Source: Phnomibacter ginsenosidimutans (GTDB taxonomy: Bacteria; Bacteroidota; Bacteroidia; Chitinophagales; Chitinophagaceae). Taken from it: a stretch of 64,000 nt of DNA. A program made the position numbers and the translations under genes. This document shows positions 29,505-39,647 of this stretch, in pieces. Each line of letters begins with the position of its first letter. Within the stretch, counting starts at the first letter, position 1. Below the pieces are notes generated by a model that made no database searches, had not been told where the DNA came from, and worked only from the letters and a program-made list of their open reading frames with translations. The stretch spans positions 248,001-312,000 of the forward strand of contig NZ_CP046566.1 in assembly GCF_009740285.1 (NCBI RefSeq). The letters run 5' to 3'.

Positions 29505-29868
29505 AAGCAAGAATTGTTTGGTCTTTTTTTATGTGAACAATAATGGAACGCCGTTTGGACTTTCAAAGCCACATGGTGGGCACATGTGTTCCTGATACAC
29601 ATTATGGATAAGCCAGAAAAAAAGCCTGGTACAGGCAGCAATCTCAAGCAGTAATCAGTAATGGCAGCAGTCGTTCGCTTTTGAAATTATTTTAAAATTA
29701 ACAGAAGCTTGAGGAAAAACAAATAAAAGATTCCTTATGCGACTGCAAACGTTTGTGGCAATGTTTGCGAAAATAATTGCAGTGCAAAAATGGTAAACTC
29801 CCTAATTTGCTGTTGATCTTGCTTGTAAATGGAGGCGTCAAAGCGTCCCATCCAAAACGATTATTGCC
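29505..29868. promoter_or_regulatory. Divergent control region of SusC1 and the LacI-type regulator, with operator candidate
   Basis: 364 bases without a gene. CAAACGTTTG at 29746-29755 is a perfect palindrome with the central CG typical of LacI-family operators. AATGTTTGCG at 29761-29770 may be a second half-site. The position between a divergent regulator and the susCD operon fits. No -33/-7 promoter pair could be placed with confidence. Confidence 0.55.
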
Positions 29869-30867
29869 ATGAGAAATAATGCTACCCTGAAGAAAATTTC
29901 AGACCACCTCAACGTGAGTATATCTACCGTGAGCCGTGCCCTCAAAGACCACCCCGATGTTTCGCCCGAAACCAAAAAGCGGGTTAAAGAACTGGCCACT
30001 TTAATGGATTATGAGCCCAATGCATTTGCCGTAAACCTGCGCAAAAAACACTCCAACATATTTGCCATTGTCGTGCCGGAAATCAGCAATTTCTTTTACC
30101 ACTCCTTTGTGCAGGCAGTAGAAGAAGATGCCCGCAGGATAGGGTACTCGGTGATGATTTTGCAATCTATGAACGACCCCGAAGTAGAAGAACAAAACCT
30201 GCGTTTGTGCAGGCACAATCACGTGGCGGGCATTTTTGTTTCCATTACCAACAAAACCACCGATATGACGCCTTTCAAAAAACTGGAAGCGATTGATATA
30301 CCGTTGGTTTTTTTCGACAAAGTACCTACCGAAGACACGTTTAACAAAGTGAGCATTGCCGATTATGAAAGTGGATGGATGGCAGCAGAACACCTGCTAC
30401 GGACGCCGGCTAAAAATGTACTATTGGTAATGGGCAATAACAAATTGTCCATCACCCGGCGCCGCGAGGAAGGCTTTACCGATTATTATCACAAAACGCA
30501 AAGCAAGAAGAAATTATCAGTGGCTTACGCCGATCATGCGGAGGAAGCCCGCCAGGTAGTGATGGATTATTTTGCCCAACATGCAGGAGAGCAAACAGCC
30601 ATCTTCTCCATGAGTGATGAAATTATGTGTGGCGTTCTTAAAGCCGTGCATGCATTGAATCTGCAACTGCCGTCCGATGCCATGTTGCTCACCATTAGCA
30701 ATGGTTTTTTGCCTACGCTGTTTACACCCGAAATTAGTTTTGTAAAAACAAGTGGTTACGACTTGGGCAAACTCAGTTTTGTACGCATGCAAGAAATAAT
30801 GGGGGGCAAAAAATTTGTGCGGGAAAATTTTCTTACCAGTAGCTATTATCCCGGTGGCTCCATGTAA
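29869..30867 (+). CDS. LacI/GalR-family transcriptional regulator
   Basis: 332-residue DNA-binding regulator. The N-terminal helix-turn-helix TLKKISDHLNVSISTVSRALKDHPDVSPETKKRV (about 6-40) and the hinge helix (YEPNAFAVNLRKKHS) are typical. The rest is a periplasmic-binding-protein-like sugar sensor (NIFAIVVPEISNFFYHSFVQAVEEDARRIGYSVMIL). Divergent from SusC/SusD and the two VCBS genes, it probably controls them in response to a sugar released from the imported glycan. A CAAACGTTTG palindrome lies 114 bases upstream of its start. Confidence 0.92.
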   Translation: MRNNATLKKISDHLNVSISTVSRALKDHPDVSPETKKRVKELATLMDYEPNAFAVNLRKKHSNIFAIVVPEISNFFYHSFVQAVEEDARRIGYSVMILQSMNDPEVEEQNLRLCRHNHVAGIFVSITNKTTDMTPFKKLEAIDIPLVFFDKVPTEDTFNKVSIADYESGWMAAEHLLRTPAKNVLLVMGNNKLSITRRREEGFTDYYHKTQSKKKLSVAYADHAEEARQVVMDYFAQHAGEQTAIFSMSDEIMCGVLKAVHALNLQLPSDAMLLTISNGFLPTLFTPEISFVKTSGYDLGKLSFVRMQEIMGGKKFVRENFLTSSYYPGGSM

Positions 30868-30996
30868 TTTTTTTGCCGAAGCCATTATTTTGATTTTATT
30901 TTGCCGCCACAATGATGAATTTGAAACATACAAAACGTACCAAGAAACCGACAACGGACGGAAGGTAACCTGTGTGTATGTGTAAGAATATAACTG

Positions 30997-31027
30997 CAGC
31001 CTTCCGTCAAAAGCGGAGGGCTGTTTT
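30997..31027 (+). terminator. Intrinsic terminator after the LacI-type gene
   Basis: CAGCCTTCCG / CGGAGGGCTG stem (10 bp with one G-T pair), 7-base loop, followed by TTTT. It lies about 130 bases after the lacI-type stop and about 50 bases before asd. Confidence 0.75.
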
Positions 31028-31075
31028 CATTGTAGCACAAGCCATCGTTTATCACATTTAAAAACACAAAACAAA

Positions 31076-32065
31076 ATGAAAGTAGCCGTAGTAGGCGCCA
31101 CAGGATTGGTGGGCACAAAAATGCTGCAGGTATTGGAGCAGCGCAATTTCCCCGTTACAGAACTCATTCCCGTTGCCAGCGAAAAATCGATTGGTAAAGA
31201 AGTAACATTTAAAGGAAAAGCCTATAAAGTGGTTGGCTTTGCCGAAGCCATCGCTGCTAAACCTGATGTGGCGTTGTTCTCAGCCGGCGGCAGCACTTCA
31301 TTGCAGTTGGCTCCCGAGTTTGCTGCGGCAGGCATCACCGTTATTGATAACTCTTCTGCATGGCGCATGGATGCTACTAAAAAGCTGGTAGTACCCGAAG
31401 TAAACGGCAACGTGCTCACAGCCGAAGACAAGATTATTGCCAACCCAAACTGCTCTACCATTCAAATGGTGTTGGTACTGAAACCGCTACATGATAAATA
31501 TCGCATTAAGCGGGTAGTAGTAAGCACTTACCAAAGTGTAACCGGTACCGGTGTAAAAGCGGTGAACCAACTGATGAATGAACGGGAAGGCAAAGAAGGA
31601 GAGATGGCATACAAATACCCCATTGACCTGAATGTAATTCCGCAGATAGATGTTTTCCTCGACAATGGCTATACCAAAGAGGAAATGAAAATGGTGAATG
31701 AAACCAAAAAAATTATTGGCGACGACAGTATTCGGGTGACTGCTACAACCGTTCGCATTCCCGTTATGGGCGGCCATAGCGAAAGCGTCAACATAGAGTT
31801 TGAAAATGATTTTGATTTGAGTGAAGTAAGGGCTATTCTGGCAGCTGCGCCAGGTGTAGTGGTAGAAGACGATCCTGCCAATCAGGTGTATCCTATGCCG
31901 CTCAATGCTCACGACAAAGACGAAACTTTTGTGGGCCGAATTCGCCGCGATGAAACGCAGCCCAATACCCTCAACTGCTGGATTGTAAGCGACAACCTGC
32001 GCAAAGGTGCTGCAACAAATGCTGTACAAATTGCGGAACATTTGCAATCTGTAGGCTTGTTGTAA
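31076..32065 (+). CDS. asd: Aspartate-semialdehyde dehydrogenase
   Basis: Reduces L-aspartyl phosphate to L-aspartate semialdehyde with NADPH, the branch point for lysine/diaminopimelate, threonine and methionine. 329 residues, cytoplasmic. N-terminal Rossmann VAVVGATGLVGTKML, catalytic Cys in NPNCSTIQM (Cys about 126), and the active-site region RIPVMGGHSESVNIEF with the conserved His. The C-terminal GRIRRD and NTLNCWIVSDNLRKGAATNAVQIAE are family-typical. The gene is a single copy in the window and is not linked to other amino-acid genes. Confidence 0.97.
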   Translation: MKVAVVGATGLVGTKMLQVLEQRNFPVTELIPVASEKSIGKEVTFKGKAYKVVGFAEAIAAKPDVALFSAGGSTSLQLAPEFAAAGITVIDNSSAWRMDATKKLVVPEVNGNVLTAEDKIIANPNCSTIQMVLVLKPLHDKYRIKRVVVSTYQSVTGTGVKAVNQLMNEREGKEGEMAYKYPIDLNVIPQIDVFLDNGYTKEEMKMVNETKKIIGDDSIRVTATTVRIPVMGGHSESVNIEFENDFDLSEVRAILAAAPGVVVEDDPANQVYPMPLNAHDKDETFVGRIRRDETQPNTLNCWIVSDNLRKGAATNAVQIAEHLQSVGLL

Positions 32066-32129
32066 TGGCAGGTGCTATGGCATGAGAATATTGAATAAAT
32101 TCACACCAATAAAACTCAACAGATTTTAT

Positions 32130-32498
32130 ATGGCAGCATACACAACAATGACCACAGCTCAGGAAAGCACCAGTGCTACGGCGCCTTCTGCAGCTTTTTC
32201 TTCAGCAGAAATGGCCATGCTCATGATGGCGGCATTTGCAGGCACGGCAATGTCTAAAAGCATGCGGAAGCAATATCGCAGCATGATGCGTAAGGCATTT
32301 TGGATGGCAGCAAAACAGAAGCTGAATCGTTTGTTTGGAAATAAGCAAGATCAGATTGCAGGCATGGAGCCTTGGCTGTTTATACTATTGGTAGTTGCAG
32401 CTGCAGCAATTGGTGTTGCCTTATTTGGCTTGTGGGGCTTTATTGTGATTTTGGCACTGGCCGCAATTATCTATCTCTTGTTGAAACAATCTATGTAA
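32130..32498 (+). CDS. Small membrane protein, unknown
   Basis: About 122 residues from ATG 32130 (MAAYTTMTTAQES); an alternative ATG at 32082 adds 16 residues and cannot be excluded. An Ala/Met-rich helix (SSAEMAMLMMAAFAGTAM) is followed by a basic stretch (KSMRKQYRSMMRKAFWMAAKQKLNRLF). Two hydrophobic segments follow near the C-terminus (LFILLVVAAAAIGVALFGLWGFIVILALAAIIYLLL). This is a likely inner-membrane protein with a positively charged cytoplasmic part. No family is recognised. A bidirectional terminator follows. Confidence 0.6.
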   Translation: MAAYTTMTTAQESTSATAPSAAFSSAEMAMLMMAAFAGTAMSKSMRKQYRSMMRKAFWMAAKQKLNRLFGNKQDQIAGMEPWLFILLVVAAAAIGVALFGLWGFIVILALAAIIYLLLKQSM

Positions 32499-32520
32499 TC
32501 GATTTTAGTACAACCAAAAT

Positions 32521-32550
32521 AAAAAGAGGAACCAACTGGTTCCTCTTTTT
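32521..32550. terminator. Bidirectional terminator
   Basis: Perfect 14-bp stem AAAAAGAGGAACCA / TGGTTCCTCTTTTT with a 2-base centre. A and T runs flank it on both sides. It lies between convergent genes and its right arm reaches the stop codon of the DUF2461 gene. Confidence 0.9.
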
Positions 32551-33227
32551 TATGCGTCTGTATCCAGCGCCTGATTGATAAACTGCACCAGCGGATAGAG
32601 GTCTTTAAATTGTTTGACAATCGTTGCAACCATGTTTTTGTCTGTGAGCAACTTATCGGGCAGGGGAGCACTAGCAATAAAGCTTTTCAGTTTCAGGTAT
32701 TCAATGGCTTCATTATCCGCTTCATACCCTTTTGGTGGACGTGAGAGTACCACGCCTTCTCCACGTTCAAAATCGCCAAACGTGCTGGCAAAACTTTTGT
32801 GTTTCAGTACTTTCTTCAGGTCGGCAAAAGAGTAATCAATTTCTTGCCGGATTTTCTTGAGCTCTGGCGCCATCGGCATCCAAATGCCGCCAGCCATAAA
32901 AGCCTGGCCGGGTTCTATGTGTATATAATAGCCTGCACAATCCATGGCTTTTTTGCCACCCTTAGAAATGTACATGGCCATATTGGTTTTGTATGGCGCT
33001 TTGTTTTTGCTAAACCGAACATCGCGGTTGATGCGGAAGATGCACTCTTTCGCCTCCAAATGTGCTACCGATGCATCAAAAGCTGCAATGCCTTTTAGTA
33101 CTTCGCTGCTGAGGTGAATGAAATCAGCACGGGCTGCTTCGTATTGTTTGCGGTGCTCATCAAACCAGGGCTTGTTGTTGTTGAGCTTGAGCTGTTGTAA
33201 AAATTGTATGGTACTTGCTTGTAACAT
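32550..33227 (-). CDS. DUF2461 family protein
   Basis: 225 residues of the DUF2461/TIGR02453 family, widespread and uncharacterised. Typical segments are FLQQLKLNNNKPWFDEHRKQYEAARADF near the N-terminus, FRINRDVRFSKNKAPYKTNMAMYI, and GYYIHIEPGQAFMAGGIWMP. The pattern NRDVRFSKNKxPYK is the strongest family mark. Cytoplasmic. It lies 15 bases after ligA in the same direction, so the two may be co-transcribed. The biochemical role is not known. Confidence 0.9.
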   Translation of the reverse strand: MLQASTIQFLQQLKLNNNKPWFDEHRKQYEAARADFIHLSSEVLKGIAAFDASVAHLEAKECIFRINRDVRFSKNKAPYKTNMAMYISKGGKKAMDCAGYYIHIEPGQAFMAGGIWMPMAPELKKIRQEIDYSFADLKKVLKHKSFASTFGDFERGEGVVLSRPPKGYEADNEAIEYLKLKSFIASAPLPDKLLTDKNMVATIVKQFKDLYPLVQFINQALDTDA

Positions 33228-33242
33228 GTTTGTATTGATGTT

Positions 33243-35441
<2,199 letters not shown>

Positions 35442-35499
35442 CTACCAACAGGATTGCCAAAATACTCCAAAGAGAATGTGCAGAGCTTTTGCAGAAAAA

Positions 35500-35518
35500 A
35501 CATGTAAGCAATACACAT
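35500..35518. promoter_or_regulatory. Predicted operator A (NUDIX-type regulator), upstream of the regulator
   Basis: ACATGTA-AGCAA-TACACAT: a 19-bp dyad with the same geometry as sites B and C. It ends 48 bases before the regulator's start. TAGTTTCG (35525-35532), close to the Bacteroidota -7 consensus TAnnTTTG, follows directly. Autoregulation is inferred. Confidence 0.6.
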
Positions 35519-35566
35519 TCAATTTAGTTTCGTGGCCCCTAGCTTGCCTACGAATTGATTGCTGAC

Positions 35567-36307
35567 ATGAAAAGTTCTGCTTCTGCTGCCGGTGCTGCAG
35601 CCCCACATTTAATTGCCGATGCCGTACAGTTGGTACAATCGTACCCGCAAATGCCGCTTACGGTAGACTGTGTGATTTTTGGTTTTGAAGAAAACAAACT
35701 GAAAGTGCTGCTCATCCGAAGCGACCTGGAAGTGTACAAAGGCAAATGGTCGCTGCTGGGAGATATTGTAAAAAGCACAGAAGAGCTGGACGATGCCGCT
35801 TATCGGGTACTGAGAGAAAGAACCGGTATGACCGATGTGTACCTGAAACAGGTGCAAACTTTCAGTAAGCTCAATCGTCACCCGGGTGGCAGGGTAGTGA
35901 CGGTTGCCTATTGCTCCTTGCTCAACATTCGCCACCATGAGCTCCAGATAACGGACAACGAACTGCACTGGCAAAGTGTACGGTCGCTGAAAGACATGGC
36001 TTTCGACCACAAAGAAATTATTGATGCTTGCTACAACTGGTTGCAAAAAAGCATTCAGGAACATCCACTGGGCTTCAACCTGCTACCCGAAAAATTCTCG
36101 TTGCGGGAACTGCAAAACCTGTACGAAGCCATCCTGAATGTGGAGCTGGACCGCCGCAACTTCCGCAAAAAGTTCTTCAGCATGGACTTTTTGATAGACA
36201 CCGGCGAACTGGAAGAAGACGTAAAACACCGCCCCGGCAAGCTGTACCAATTCAACTTCGACAAGTACGAAAAGAGCAAACGCAAGTGGATCGGGATTGA
36301 TTTTTAA
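35567..36307 (+). CDS. NUDIX-domain transcriptional regulator (NrtR/AraR type)
   Basis: 246-residue regulator: an N-terminal NUDIX fold (about 30-150) with a C-terminal winged helix (LLPEKFSLRELQNLYEAILNVELDRRNFRKKF). The Nudix box region (GDIVKSTEELDDAAYRVLRERTGM) keeps the hydrophobic frame but has lost the REUxEE catalytic glutamates (RVLRER), so it should bind, not hydrolyse, a sugar or nucleotide ligand. This is the architecture of Bacteroidota sugar regulators such as AraR. ATG 35567 is used because the upstream TTG adds only 4 residues. It heads the starch-type PUL and probably binds the dyads A, B and C found before itself, the amylase and SusC. Confidence 0.9.
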   Translation: MKSSASAAGAAAPHLIADAVQLVQSYPQMPLTVDCVIFGFEENKLKVLLIRSDLEVYKGKWSLLGDIVKSTEELDDAAYRVLRERTGMTDVYLKQVQTFSKLNRHPGGRVVTVAYCSLLNIRHHELQITDNELHWQSVRSLKDMAFDHKEIIDACYNWLQKSIQEHPLGFNLLPEKFSLRELQNLYEAILNVELDRRNFRKKFFSMDFLIDTGELEEDVKHRPGKLYQFNFDKYEKSKRKWIGIDF

Positions 36308-36362
36308 CCCCGCCTTTTGTTGAAGCCAAAACGGAAATTTTCCGTACAGGATGAAAAATTTC

Positions 36363-36392
36363 TTGCTTATGTGTAAAAAATACACATTTTTG
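36363..36392 (+). promoter_or_regulatory. Candidate promoter of the GH13 amylase, overlapping operator B
   Basis: TTG at 36363-36365, 19 bases, then CATTTTTG at 36385-36392, which fits the Bacteroidota -33 TTTG and -7 TAnnTTTG pattern with mismatches. Operator B covers the spacer and the start of the -7 box, which would suit repression. Confidence 0.4.
36369..36387. promoter_or_regulatory. Predicted operator B, upstream of the GH13 amylase
   Basis: ATGTGTA-AAAAA-TACACAT: perfect 7-bp inverted arms with a 5-base spacer, 77 bases before the amylase start. Best of three copies of the motif. Confidence 0.7.
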
Positions 36393-36464
36393 TACTCCGG
36401 TGCTTGCAAACGATTTCAAATACCCTTGTCCGACGATTGTAAATCCTAAATGGAGCTTGTACGT

Positions 36465-39389
36465 ATGAAAACCAAAATACTATCACTGGTAGTATTGTTG
36501 ATGGGCCTTAGCACACTGCTGCAGGCTCAATTACTCTCACTTTCCAACCAGTTTCCGACCGAAAACGGAACCGTTACGGTCATCATGGATGCCAATTTTG
36601 GCAACAAAGGATTGCTCAATGCCACACCCAGCAATGTGTACGTACATACGGGTGTCATCACCAACCTGAGCACATCGCCCACTTCATGGCGGTATGTAAA
36701 ATTTAGCCAGAACTTCAACCAGCCCAATCCGAGCTTGCAGGCCACTTCATTGGGCAACAACCGCTGGCAGTTTACCATCACCGACATCCGCAATTTTTAC
36801 GGTGTACCTGCCGGGGAGCAAATCCAGAAAATAACTATTCTGTTTAGAAATGGCGCCGGTACGCAAGTGCAGCGCAATGCCGATGGCAGCGACATGTACA
36901 TTCAGGTATATGGCAGCGGCTTGCAAACGGCTATCACCAACCCCTTCAAGGCACCCACCTTTACACCTACTACAGAATCCATCAGCAAAACCCTTGGAGA
37001 ATCCATCAGCATCAGTGCCGCTGCCAGCCAGTCGGCCAACATGCGGTTGTACTACAATGGGGCGCAAATAGCTTCTCAAAACGGTGTTACCAGCATTAGT
37101 GCCACACCTACCATTACAGCGGCAGGCCAGCAACTTATTAAAGTAGAAGCAGACAATGGTGGCACACCTGTGGCAGATAGCATTGAATTTTTTGTAACGC
37201 CGGCTACAGTGGTGGAAGCGCTGCCGAATGGTATGCAAGATGGTGCCAATTACTCCAACGATCAAACCAGTGTAACGCTGGTATTATATGCGCCCAATAA
37301 AACCAGTGTGGCTGTGGTTGGCGACTTTAATAACTGGACCCAAACCCTACAACACCAAATGAAACGTACGCCCGATGGCTTGCGTTATTGGGTAACGATC
37401 AATGGATTGACGCCGGGGAATGAATACGCCTATCAGTATGTGATTGACAACAACCTTCAGGTGGCCGATTACATGACCGAAAAAATATTGGACCCATGGA
37501 ATGATCCATACATTAATGCCGCACCCTATACCAACCGCTATCCGAATTTGAAAGCATACCCTACGGGCAAAGCATCGGGTGCCGTAAGTGTGTTGGAGCC
37601 GGGCAAAGCAACCTACAACTGGAGTGCTGCTACTACCGGTTTTCAAAAGCCAGATAAACGCAACCTGGTGGTGTACGAACTGCTGCTCCGCGACTTTGTA
37701 GCCAACAGCAGCTGGAATACGCTGCGTGATACTTTGGCTTACATCAGCAAGCTGGGTGTAAATGCCATTCACCTGATGCCATTCACCGAGTTTGAAGGCA
37801 ATAACAGCTGGGGCTACAACCCTGCATTTATGTTTGCGACTGATAAGTTTTATGGTCCGGAAAATACCCTGAAAGAATTTATCGACAGCTGTCACGGTCG
37901 TGGCATCGCCGTTATTCTCGATTTGGTTTTGAACCACCAGTTTGGCCTGAGCCCCATGGTGCAGATGTATTGGGATGCCGCCAACAACAGGCCTGCTGCC
38001 AACAGCCCATGGTTCAATACCGAAGCGAAGCACCCCTTTAATGTGGGCTACGACATGAACCATGAAGCTCCTGCTACTGCCAAGTTTGTAGAAGATGTCA
38101 TGCGCCATTGGCTGACCAAATTCAAGCTGGATGGCTTTAGGTGGGATTTGAGCAAAGGCTTTACACAAACCTTTAATACGGATGCCGGCGCCTGGAGCCA
38201 GTACGACCAAAGCCGGGTGAACATCTGGCAACGCATTTACAATCAAAGTCAGGCTATATCGCCCAATTGCTACATGATTTTGGAACACCTGGGCGTAGAT
38301 CAGGAAGAAGCCACACTGGCCAATATGGGTATGCTGTTGTGGGGCAAAATGACCGACCAATACAATGAAGCCAGCATGGGCTACACCGGTAGCAGTTCCA
38401 ATTTTGAACGGGCGTTTCATACCACCCGCTGGAGCAGCTTTGGTGGCAACAATACCCCACACCTGATGGCCTATGCCGAAAGCCACGATGAAGAAAGACT
38501 GGCATTTAAAAATGTACGATTTGGCAACTCTGGACCGAGCCATAATACCAAATCGCTGTCGGTGTATGCCCGCAGAATGCAGTCAGTAGCGGCATTTTTA
38601 TTTACCACGCCAGGGCCAAAAATGATGTGGCAGTTTGGAGAACTCTCTTATGACAGCAGCATCAACATGTGCGAAAACTTTACCATTGGCGACTGCCGAA
38701 CCTCACCCAAGCCGCCGGCATGGGCCATGCCCAACCCACTATCTCCTGCTTCGCCCATTAATTACAACGCCAACACCTTTAGGCGTACCCAGCGGGATAT
38801 GTTTGGAAAAATCATTTCGCTGCGTACCAAATACCCGTCTTACCTGCCCACGTTTGTAACCAACGATGTAGACTTTAGCCTGAACGGGGCATTTAAATGG
38901 CAGCGTATCAAAAGCAATGCCCTGAAGCTGGTAGTAATGGGCAATTTTGATGTGCAGGCTCAGTCGGGCATTGTTCAGTTTCCAACTACCGGTACCTGGT
39001 ATGTGTATGCCCACAACCTGCAGGCCTTCGAAACTTTTACAGCCGTAAATGCGGGGCTGTCTGCTTCCGGAATAACCATTAATGCAGGAGCTGAATCACA
39101 AACCTTCAATTTGCCGGCAGGTGCCTTTATCATTTTTACTGATAAGGATGTAACGGCGGTGGTTACACAATTCACATTTACAGGCAATGGCAACTGGAGC
39201 AACCCGGCCAACTGGCAGGGAGGCAATATTCCGCCATCGGTGTTGCCGGCAGGTTCTACCATCACTGTCAATCCAACGGCAGGTGGTGAGAGTGTGCTGG
39301 ATGTAAGCCTGACCGTGCAGCAAGGTGCAACGCTACAGGTAGCTGCGGGTAAAACACTGCGCATAACCGGCAACCTCATAAGACAATAA
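36465..39389 (+). CDS. Secreted multidomain GH13 alpha-amylase
   Basis: 974-residue exported starch-degrading enzyme. ATG 36465 begins the signal peptide (MKTKILSLVVLLMGLSTLLQAQ). Two beta-sandwich regions (about 20-250) are followed by a CBM48/early-set domain (VAVVGDFNNW near 285) and then the GH13 barrel. The barrel has VYELLLRDF, HLMPFTEFEGNNSWGYNP, DLVLNHQFG, DGFRWDLSKGF (nucleophile Asp about 561), MILEHLG (acid Glu about 607) and ESHDEER (Asp about 675). The C-terminus has a beta domain and an extra tail with GNGNWSNPANWQGG. The domain order resembles outer-membrane amylases of starch PULs. It lies between the regulator and SusC, with operator B upstream. Confidence 0.93.
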   Translation: MKTKILSLVVLLMGLSTLLQAQLLSLSNQFPTENGTVTVIMDANFGNKGLLNATPSNVYVHTGVITNLSTSPTSWRYVKFSQNFNQPNPSLQATSLGNNRWQFTITDIRNFYGVPAGEQIQKITILFRNGAGTQVQRNADGSDMYIQVYGSGLQTAITNPFKAPTFTPTTESISKTLGESISISAAASQSANMRLYYNGAQIASQNGVTSISATPTITAAGQQLIKVEADNGGTPVADSIEFFVTPATVVEALPNGMQDGANYSNDQTSVTLVLYAPNKTSVAVVGDFNNWTQTLQHQMKRTPDGLRYWVTINGLTPGNEYAYQYVIDNNLQVADYMTEKILDPWNDPYINAAPYTNRYPNLKAYPTGKASGAVSVLEPGKATYNWSAATTGFQKPDKRNLVVYELLLRDFVANSSWNTLRDTLAYISKLGVNAIHLMPFTEFEGNNSWGYNPAFMFATDKFYGPENTLKEFIDSCHGRGIAVILDLVLNHQFGLSPMVQMYWDAANNRPAANSPWFNTEAKHPFNVGYDMNHEAPATAKFVEDVMRHWLTKFKLDGFRWDLSKGFTQTFNTDAGAWSQYDQSRVNIWQRIYNQSQAISPNCYMILEHLGVDQEEATLANMGMLLWGKMTDQYNEASMGYTGSSSNFERAFHTTRWSSFGGNNTPHLMAYAESHDEERLAFKNVRFGNSGPSHNTKSLSVYARRMQSVAAFLFTTPGPKMMWQFGELSYDSSINMCENFTIGDCRTSPKPPAWAMPNPLSPASPINYNANTFRRTQRDMFGKIISLRTKYPSYLPTFVTNDVDFSLNGAFKWQRIKSNALKLVVMGNFDVQAQSGIVQFPTTGTWYVYAHNLQAFETFTAVNAGLSASGITINAGAESQTFNLPAGAFIIFTDKDVTAVVTQFTFTGNGNWSNPANWQGGNIPPSVLPAGSTITVNPTAGGESVLDVSLTVQQGATLQVAAGKTLRITGNLIRQ

Positions 39390-39484
39390 CAAAACACAAT
39401 TGCAGCCGAACGGCTGCGTAACCTGACACACTGCTATAACTGATTTAAGTCATAAAAAGGGTGAATGAAAAATACGGACATTTA

Positions 39485-39503
39485 CCATGTAAAAAATACA
39501 CAC
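39485..39503. promoter_or_regulatory. Predicted operator C, upstream of SusC copy 2
   Basis: CCATGTA-AAAAA-TACACAC: the same TGTA-N5-TACAC geometry as sites A and B, 144 bases before the preferred SusC start. Confidence 0.6.
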
Positions 39504-39647
39504 TTAGTTGCAGCATATTGCAACACCTTGGTGTCTTGATTACAACGATTTGCCAGCCACGCCATGAAAACGATTGCCCTTTTGCCTTGGCCTTCCATTA
39601 GGTTGAATTCTACTCAACATATATCTCAACTTGTAAAACTGAATTGT

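Noticed and set aside
37347-38543. 398-residue open frame on the minus strand inside the GH13 amylase
   Set aside because: Antisense shadow: the plus-strand frame holds all GH13 catalytic motifs across the same span.
39402-39417. GCAGCC-GAAC-GGCTGC hairpin as terminator of the amylase gene
   Set aside because: Short 6-bp stem without a U-run; it could be a weak mRNA structure, but termination is not supported.
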